A stretch of DNA of 64,000 nucleotides from Clostridium_AF sediminicola (GTDB taxonomy: Bacteria; Bacillota; Clostridia; Clostridiales; Clostridiaceae), in the NCBI RefSeq assembly GCF_050402865.1, contig NZ_BAABMF010000014.1, positions 62,001 through 126,000 on the forward strand. Reading direction: 5' to 3'. Each line of letters starts with the position of its first letter. Within the stretch, counting starts at the first letter, position 1. Shown here piece after piece: positions 58,649 to 64,000 of this stretch. The position numbers and the translations under genes are program-made. Under the pieces are notes generated by a model. That model was given only the letters and a program-made list of their open reading frames with translations. It ran no database searches and was not told the DNA's origin.

Positions 58649-59710
58649 ATGAAAAAATCTATTAAATTGTTAGTATCGATGTTACTTGTAGGTGCAATGG
58701 CAGCAACCATGACAGCGTGTGGTGGAAGTAAGACAAACAACTCAGCTGATAAAGGAGAAAAAGAGCCTGATAAAAAAGCTGAAAAAATCGAAATACGTAT
58801 AGGTCATGATAGTAGTGTTGAAACACCAGCTCATAAGGCGTTATTGGAATTTGAAAAATCTGTAGAAGAAAAATCAGATGGAAGAATCGATATAGTAATT
58901 TATCCAAGTGCACAATTAGGTAGTGCTCAAGAAATGTTTGATCAAACTCGTCGTGGAGACATAGATATGGGAATAGGTGCAACAACACTTTTCACTCAAT
59001 CTATTCCAGAGTTTGCAGTTTGGGATTCTTTCTATATGTTTGATGATTCTGCTCATGCTCATAGAGTGTTAGACGGAAAAGCTGGTAAAGAGCTAATGAA
59101 GCCTTTGGAAGCTAATATGCTTACAGGTTTAGGATACATGGAGATAGGTTTTAGAAACTTTTCAAATAGTAAAAGACCTATTACATCAGCAGAAGATGTT
59201 AAAGGAATAAAAATTAGAGGGTATAATCCTATACAAATAAAAGCTTGGGAATCAGTTGGAGTTACTTTAACAAGTTTATCTTGGGCTGAAGTATTTACTT
59301 CATTACAACAAAACTTAATCGATGGACAAGAGTGTGCTACTACTAGTTTTGTTACTGCAAAATTTTATGAAGCACAAGAGTACTGGTCTTTAACAAGACA
59401 TATATACACTAACTACTTATGGTATGCTAATACAAAATTTATGGATGGTTTATCTGCTGAAGATAGAAAACTTATTGAAGATGAAGCAAAAGTAGCTATA
59501 GATATGGAGAGAGAATTGATGGCTAAACAAGAAGAAGAAACACTAGCTAAACTTCCTGATTTAGGAATCGAAATCAATGAAGTTCCAGTTGAAGAAAGAC
59601 AAAAGATGGGTAAATTAATGAATGAAGCAGTAAAAGAAGATATAGTAGGAAAATGTGGTCAAGAAATATTTGATATGGTAATGGGTGAAATAGAAGCTGA
59701 AAGACAATAA
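58649..59710 (+). CDS. dctP: TRAP transporter substrate-binding lipoprotein DctP, copy 2
   Basis: A 353-residue lipoprotein with lipobox MTAC and cysteine 24, the paralogue of the protein at 41801. Most differences lie in the first 130 residues (LDKAEKIEIRIGHDSS, PSAQLGSAQEMFDQTRRGDID), which include the ligand-facing part of one lobe; the region around IKIRGYNPIQIKAWESVGV is nearly unchanged. The carboxylate-binding arginine is therefore kept and a related but possibly different acid is bound. The ATG at 58649 (MKKSIKLL) matches copy 1; an upstream in-frame start at 58631 would add residues before the signal peptide. GAGGGGGA precedes it. Confidence 0.9.
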   Translation: MKKSIKLLVSMLLVGAMAATMTACGGSKTNNSADKGEKEPDKKAEKIEIRIGHDSSVETPAHKALLEFEKSVEEKSDGRIDIVIYPSAQLGSAQEMFDQTRRGDIDMGIGATTLFTQSIPEFAVWDSFYMFDDSAHAHRVLDGKAGKELMKPLEANMLTGLGYMEIGFRNFSNSKRPITSAEDVKGIKIRGYNPIQIKAWESVGVTLTSLSWAEVFTSLQQNLIDGQECATTSFVTAKFYEAQEYWSLTRHIYTNYLWYANTKFMDGLSAEDRKLIEDEAKVAIDMERELMAKQEEETLAKLPDLGIEINEVPVEERQKMGKLMNEAVKEDIVGKCGQEIFDMVMGEIEAERQ

Positions 59711-59752
59711 TAGGTAATGCAAAAGTATTTATAGTATAACAAAAAAATGGTT

Positions 59753-59786
59753 GGTAACATCTAGAATATCTATTCTGGATGTTACC
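59753..59786 (+). terminator. Intercistronic hairpin between dctP2 and dctQ2
   Basis: A 15-bp stem with one G-U pair (59753-59767 with 59772-59786, arm GGTAACATCTAGAAT). It matches the dctP1-dctQ1 hairpin with compensated changes in the stem. Confidence 0.65.
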
Positions 59787-59853
59787 ATTTAAATAATTTA
59801 ATTACCTGACTTAAAAAAATAACTTGAAAAAATTTTAAGGAGTTGACATTCAA

Positions 59854-60426
59854 ATGAGAAAAGTTTTTTCTTGGCTCGATATAAATTTTGAACCAATTAT
59901 AATGGCTACATTATTTTATATCATGACAGTTTTAATTACCTTACAAGTAATATTAAGATTCGGGTTCAGTGCCGGATTTTCATGGGCAGAAGAAGTTTCA
60001 AGATTTATGTTTGTTTGGTTAATGTATTTTAGTATTTCTTATACTACAAGGAATCATAGACATATTAAGGTTACTTTTATAGTAGGTAGATTTAATGAAA
60101 AAGTACAAAAGATAATAATGATTATTGTTGATTTTTTATTCTTAGCTTTTGCAGGGTTTATATTTGTGTCAGCGGTGAAAATATGTCAATCTGTTGCTGA
60201 GTTTAATGATAGAGCAACAACTTTGGATATTTCAATGAATGTTATGTATGGTGCGGCAGCAGTAGGATTTATTTTAATGTTAGTTCGACTAATTCAAGGA
60301 ATAGTGTGGAAGTTCAAAAATTTCTCGGAATCACTAGAATACTTTGAAAATCATACTGGAGTTTATACTGGAGCAAATGATATTTGTTTTGCAATTAAAA
60401 GCTCTGGAAAGGAAGAGGAGGACTAG
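59854..60426 (+). CDS. dctQ: TRAP transporter small membrane subunit DctQ, copy 2
   Basis: A 190-residue protein with four membrane segments, near-identical to the DctQ at 42982, including SWAEEVSRFMFVWLMYFS and the same long tail ending in an acidic patch. AAGGAG lies 11 nt before the ATG, the same loose spacing as in copy 1. DctM follows after 3 nt. Confidence 0.9.
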   Translation: MRKVFSWLDINFEPIIMATLFYIMTVLITLQVILRFGFSAGFSWAEEVSRFMFVWLMYFSISYTTRNHRHIKVTFIVGRFNEKVQKIIMIIVDFLFLAFAGFIFVSAVKICQSVAEFNDRATTLDISMNVMYGAAAVGFILMLVRLIQGIVWKFKNFSESLEYFENHTGVYTGANDICFAIKSSGKEEED

Positions 60427-60429
60427 ATA

Positions 60430-61719
60430 ATGACTATTGCATTACTATTTGGAAGTTTTATATTATTTTTAGTATTATCAGTGCCTATAGCAGTATCTTT
60501 AGGTTTAGCATCTATAGTTACAATTTATGGAGTGAATCCTATAAGTACTGAAGCATTTACACAAACAATGATACAAGGACTTAACTCTTTCCCATTGATG
60601 GCAGTTCCTTTGTTTGCATATGCTGGAGATATTATGGGTAGAGGTGGAATATCAAAGAGATTAATTGATGTTTCTGGATTATTTTTCGGACGTATGACAG
60701 GGGGACTTGGAGTAGTTTCTATCGTAACCTGTTTATTCTTCGCAGCTATATCAGGAACTGGATCTGCTACAGTTGCAGCTATTGGGGTTGTTATGATACC
60801 TGCTATGGTGAAAAAAGGTTATGACAAGCCATTTGCAGGCGCATTGTGTGCAACAGCAGGAACAGTAGGAACTCTTATTCCACCAAGTATTTGTATGGTT
60901 GTTTACGCTATTGCTGCTAATGTATCTGTTACAGGTATGTTTACTGCAGGTATTGGTCCAGGATTATTAGTTGGTCTTGGTTTAATAATGTACACAGTAT
61001 TTATGTCAGTTAAAAATGGTTGGAAAGGTGATGACCATAAATATACTGCAAAAGAAGTAGTTAATATAATTATTGATGCGATACCTGCACTTATGGTTCC
61101 AGTTATTATTTTAGGTGGTATTTATGGGGGAGTATTTACTCCAACTGAAGCAGCAGCAGTTGCTTGTGTTTATGGAATAATGGTTAGTGTTTTTTGGTAT
61201 GAAGAAGTTAAAATTAAAGATTTACCATTTATAGGTTTTAACTCATGTTTATTATGTGCAGCAGTTATAGTTATAATAGGAATATCTTCAGGATTTGGAC
61301 GTATTTTAACAATAACTCAAGTACCTGTACAAATTGCAAATGCTATATTAGCAATTACATCAAGTAAAATATTAGTATTGCTTTTGATAAATGCTTTATT
61401 ATTAGTAGTTGGTACTTTCATGGAGACAAATGCAGCAATAATTATTTTGGTTCCGATTTTATTACCAATAGTAGTTGCATTAGGAGTAAACCCAGTACAT
61501 TTTGGTCTTATAATGGTTTTAAACTTGGCAATAGGATTTATTACCCCTCCACTAGGAGCAAATTTATTTATGGCATGTCAAATTAGTGATATCAAATTTG
61601 ATGTACTTGCAAAAGCAATATTGCCGTGGATTGCGGTTATGATAATAGTATTATTATTGGTTACGTATATACCAGCTATTTCATTAACTCTTCCAAAATT
61701 ACTTGGAATACCGGTTTAA
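60430..61719 (+). CDS. dctM: TRAP transporter large membrane subunit DctM, copy 2
   Basis: A 429-residue protein with the same length and segments as the DctM at 43558. Only about two dozen residues differ by eye, mainly in membrane segments and in a cytoplasmic loop (VVNIIIDAIPALM against VVAIFRDAIPALM), while silent codon positions differ widely. This shows an old duplication under strong selection. GGAAGAGGAGGAC precedes the ATG. No hairpin like the one after DctM1 follows; instead a repeat-family copy lies there. Confidence 0.93.
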   Translation: MTIALLFGSFILFLVLSVPIAVSLGLASIVTIYGVNPISTEAFTQTMIQGLNSFPLMAVPLFAYAGDIMGRGGISKRLIDVSGLFFGRMTGGLGVVSIVTCLFFAAISGTGSATVAAIGVVMIPAMVKKGYDKPFAGALCATAGTVGTLIPPSICMVVYAIAANVSVTGMFTAGIGPGLLVGLGLIMYTVFMSVKNGWKGDDHKYTAKEVVNIIIDAIPALMVPVIILGGIYGGVFTPTEAAAVACVYGIMVSVFWYEEVKIKDLPFIGFNSCLLCAAVIVIIGISSGFGRILTITQVPVQIANAILAITSSKILVLLLINALLLVVGTFMETNAAIIILVPILLPIVVALGVNPVHFGLIMVLNLAIGFITPPLGANLFMACQISDIKFDVLAKAILPWIAVMIIVLLLVTYIPAISLTLPKLLGIPV

Positions 61720-61721
61720 TT

Positions 61722-61857
61722 AGTTATCAATTGAAAGTTGTAAGTTATCAGTTAAGGATGATATTCTTCATTCTTCAGAATATCTAAATTTAAATAAAAG
61801 ATTTTGCTATACCGCAAGGTATCCGTAATTTATAATTTACAATTTACAACTTACAAT
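61722..61857 (-). repeat. Intergenic repeat family, copy 4 (reverse)
   Basis: About 136 bp. The core GCTATACCGC then AAGGTATCC is the reverse of the GGATACC block, and AAGGATGATATTCTTC the reverse of the ATCATC block. The ends, GTTATCAATTGAAAGTTGTAAG against TTACAACTTACAAT-type units, pair with each other. It fills the gap between dctM2 and the UroD-like gene. Confidence 0.68.
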
Positions 61858-61892
61858 AAAAAAATTATATTATATAAGGAAGGTATATATAT

Positions 61893-62939
61893 ATGACAAC
61901 TTTAAGAGAGAGAAATTTTAGACGTTTAAAACAAAGTATTGTAGGAGAAAAATCTGACGGACATGCAGTATTTAACTATTATACGTATCCGTTCTTCCAA
62001 GCAGTTACAGGAGTTAAGTTGGATGATTTTTTCCATAAACCTGAAGTAACTCTTGAATGCCAAGTTGAAGCACTTGAAAAAATAGATGGCATTGGTGATT
62101 TAGTTCCAGATATGGGATCTGTTGCAGTAGCAAGTGGACTTGGTGGAATAGTGAAATTTGACGATCAAGGATATATTTCTGTTCATCCTAATCCAAGAAT
62201 TGCAGAAGCAGAAACAGTAGAAGATTTAGATTGGTTAAAACCAGGAGATCCATATGGAGATAACTATATGAGACAAGCACTTGAAACGTTGCAATATATG
62301 GTAGAACACTGTCCAAAAGGGTATAGAGTTAATCCACATGCTGTACAAGGCTCTTTTACAACAGCAGCAAACATTAGAGGGATTAGTGATTGTTGTGCTG
62401 ATACTCTAGTGGAACCTGAAATAGTTAATAGAATATTAGATGTAGTTGTAGAAACTCAAATAAGATTTATGAAAGCTCAAGAAAAAATCTTAGGTTCTCT
62501 GCATCACATATTAGTAGGAGATGACCTTTCAGCATTTCTTAGTGAACCTACGTATAGAGAATTTATTTTACCAAGATACCAGCAAATGTTTAAAGAATTC
62601 CCTAATACTCAAAGGTGGTTACACAATGATTCAACGGCACGTCACGTAGCACCAGCAATAGGAGATTCGGGAATGGTTGCATGGCAATATCATCCTGATA
62701 TTTCTCCGCACGATGCTTTAGAATTGACTAAAGGTAAAGTATCTCTTCTAGGTGGCTTAAGTCCACTTGACTTACAAAAATGGACTGCTGATGAAACTTA
62801 TGATAAGTGCATTGAAGTACTTAAATCATTCGAAGGTAATAATAAATGTGTACTTGCTGCTGGTGGTTCAATAAACCAAGTTCCTCTTGAAAACTTAAAA
62901 GCTATGTTTAAAGCAGCAGATGATTACAAAATTAAATAG
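61893..62939 (+). CDS. Uroporphyrinogen decarboxylase family protein, copy 3 (TRAP-linked)
   Basis: A 348-residue paralogue of the protein at 45230, starting LRERNFRRLKQSIVG and keeping LHNDSTARHVAPAIGDSG, LLGGLSPLDLQ and CVLAAGGSINQVP. Like copy 2 it closes a TRAP module, so function in the fate of the imported compound is likely. Differences cluster in the substrate-side segments (PHAVQGSFTTAANIRG against PHPIMGPFTTGANLRG), which may indicate different substrates for the two modules. AAGGAAGG precedes the ATG. The true reaction is unknown. Confidence 0.82.
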   Translation: MTTLRERNFRRLKQSIVGEKSDGHAVFNYYTYPFFQAVTGVKLDDFFHKPEVTLECQVEALEKIDGIGDLVPDMGSVAVASGLGGIVKFDDQGYISVHPNPRIAEAETVEDLDWLKPGDPYGDNYMRQALETLQYMVEHCPKGYRVNPHAVQGSFTTAANIRGISDCCADTLVEPEIVNRILDVVVETQIRFMKAQEKILGSLHHILVGDDLSAFLSEPTYREFILPRYQQMFKEFPNTQRWLHNDSTARHVAPAIGDSGMVAWQYHPDISPHDALELTKGKVSLLGGLSPLDLQKWTADETYDKCIEVLKSFEGNNKCVLAAGGSINQVPLENLKAMFKAADDYKIK

Positions 62940-62982
62940 ATTATAAAAGGTTAATTTGTTCAATTATTAATTTAGTTTACAG

Positions 62983-63055
62983 TATAAACTCATTAGAATG
63001 ATTTGTTTTTCATACCCTTGTTTTTCAAATCATTTCATAATGAGTTTATATTTTG
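62983..63055 (+). terminator. Long terminator hairpin after TRAP module 2
   Basis: Arm TATAAACTCATTA (62983-62995) pairs with TAATGAGTTTATA (63038-63050), and GAATGATTTG with CAAATCATTTC inside. TTTTGATTCTGTTT follows. Confidence 0.8.
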
Positions 63056-63108
63056 ATTCTGTTTAAATAAATGTTGGTTTTACATTCATTAAAGGGGAAT
63101 AAAAACAT

Positions 63109-63933
63109 ATGAAAATGTTGCCATTTTTTATAGAAAAATTTTCTTTTAGCTCAGATTATCCAATACATGCACATGAGTATTCACAATTATTTATAATTAC
63201 CAAAGGTAAGGCAGTACATATAATTAATAATAAGCAATTTCAAGTTAAGGAAGGTCATGTTTATGTAGTAAATGAGAACAGTACACATGGATTTAAAAAT
63301 GCTGAAAATCTTGAGATGTATAATATATTATATAATACAGAAGAATTAATGAAAAAGGCTGGGAGTTTGAAAAAAATTTCAGGGTTTCAAGCTTTGTTTT
63401 TAATCGAACCTTTTTATAAAAGTCAATTTAAATGCAAGAGCAGAATGATATTAGACTATGAAGGTCAAAAATATGTAGTATCTGTGCTGGAAAGATTACT
63501 TAGAGAATATAAAAACAAAGACTTTGGATTTGAGGTTGTTTTCCATTCTCTATTTATGTTACTAGTTGCATATCTATCTAGAAAATACACATCATCTCAA
63601 AATGCAGGATTTGATAAAGCTATGAAAATGGCAGAAGCTGTAGCATTTCTAGAAGCCAATTATACTAAAGAGGTGTGTTTGGATCAATTAGCTGAAAAGG
63701 CTTGTCTATCTAAAAGGCAGTTTATAAGAATTTTTAAAGAAAACTATAGTGTAACTCCTATGAGATATATTTTACAAATGAAAATAAATAACGCTTGTTA
63801 TTTATTGAATAATACTAATAAAACTATTACAGAAATTGCTTTGGATTGTGGATTCTCAGATAGTAATTATTTTTCAAGGCAATTCAAGAAAATTATGAAT
63901 GTAACGCCTTCTCAATATCAAAAAAATTTATAA
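63109..63933 (+). CDS. AraC family transcriptional regulator with cupin sensor
   Basis: A 274-residue regulator: an AraC-type cupin sensor (about 10-90; PIHAHEYSQLFIITKG holds the first histidine pair) and a C-terminal AraC domain (about 180-272) with two helix-turn-helices, LDQLAEKACLSKRQFIRIFK and ITEIALDCGFSDSNYFSRQF, and the closing MNVTPSQYQKN. It probably senses a sugar or sugar acid and activates the nearby TRAP or catabolic genes. It is read from its own leader after the module terminator. AAGGGGAA precedes the ATG. Confidence 0.92.
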   Translation: MKMLPFFIEKFSFSSDYPIHAHEYSQLFIITKGKAVHIINNKQFQVKEGHVYVVNENSTHGFKNAENLEMYNILYNTEELMKKAGSLKKISGFQALFLIEPFYKSQFKCKSRMILDYEGQKYVVSVLERLLREYKNKDFGFEVVFHSLFMLLVAYLSRKYTSSQNAGFDKAMKMAEAVAFLEANYTKEVCLDQLAEKACLSKRQFIRIFKENYSVTPMRYILQMKINNACYLLNNTNKTITEIALDCGFSDSNYFSRQFKKIMNVTPSQYQKNL

Positions 63934-63945
63934 TTATTAAACTTT

Positions 63946-63978
63946 AAGTTATGGATAATCCATAGCTTTTTTATTTTT
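63946..63978 (+). terminator. Terminator after the AraC gene
   Basis: A 9-bp stem with one G-U pair (63946-63954 with 63960-63968), loop ATAAT, then TTTTTATTTTT. The window ends shortly after. Confidence 0.85.
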
Positions 63979-64000
63979 GTGAAGATTTTATGCCAAAAAA

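Noticed and set aside
51241..61857. The intergenic repeats as a CRISPR array or insertion sequence
   Set aside because: Copies are kilobases apart, in both orientations, with no spacers, no transposase and no target-site duplication that I could confirm.

Overview
The window is low-GC, anaerobe-type Firmicutes DNA, most like a Clostridia/Tissierellia chromosome. This is inferred from the strong AT bias, G-rich Shine-Dalgarno sites, TTG and GTG starts, an AdhE gene with a Rex box, NfnAB, a sigma-54-driven leucine dehydrogenase, a Gram-positive Pel cluster and Clostridia-style intergenic repeats. No rRNA, tRNA, CRISPR array, IS element or phage gene was found. The species cannot be named from the sequence.

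Layout. 1-5.2 kb: tail of a ferric-iron-type ABC binding protein with its permease and ATPase, an MgtC-family protein and a pair of half-size permeases. 5.2-12.2 kb: a LacI-type regulator with three operators, a ribose/xylose-type ABC importer, a TIM-barrel isomerase/epimerase and a Gfo/Idh/MocA dehydrogenase. 12.2-17.3 kb: two small hypothetical proteins, adhE with a textbook promoter and Rex operator, and a PrsW-family membrane protease. 17.6-20.7 kb: a sigma-54 activator followed by leucine dehydrogenase, with a -24/-12 promoter and three activator dyads between them. 20.7-28.5 kb (minus strand): a Pel-type exopolysaccharide operon whose first gene fuses a sugar-nucleotide epimerase to a PelD-like c-di-GMP receptor. 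29.1-31.4 kb: NfnAB, the electron-bifurcating ferredoxin:NADP transhydrogenase.

31.5-63.9 kb is a long catabolic region for an unidentified cyclic-polyol or sugar-acid substrate. It holds a hydroxyacid dehydrogenase, an IolB-like isomerase, three UroD-like (MtaA/CmuA family) proteins, a UlaG-like hydrolase, two near-identical creatininase-fold hydrolases (relatives of IolN), a zinc alcohol dehydrogenase, two HpcH/HpaI aldolases, an Ldh_2-type dehydrogenase, an SDR, a fucose-isomerase-like protein, a DUF1537 kinase, a class II aldolase and an SMP-30 lactonase. Two complete DctP-DctQ-DctM-UroD modules import the substrate(s). The local regulators are a sigma-54 activator, two LacI proteins and an AraC protein.

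The strongest unexplained signal is regulatory. Three sigma-54 promoters in this region (31.77, 38.14 and 39.49 kb) each have an upstream pair of dyads of the form ATGYA-N4-TRCAT, and the two dyads start exactly 21 bp apart at all three sites. The sigma-54 activator encoded at 35.25-36.68 kb lies among them, so this looks like one coherent, apparently undescribed local regulon. Other notable items are the epimerase-PelD fusion, the diverged but protein-conserved TRAP-UroD duplication, a hairpin directly after every substrate-binding-protein gene, and four copies of an intergenic repeat whose ends differ between copies but remain self-complementary.
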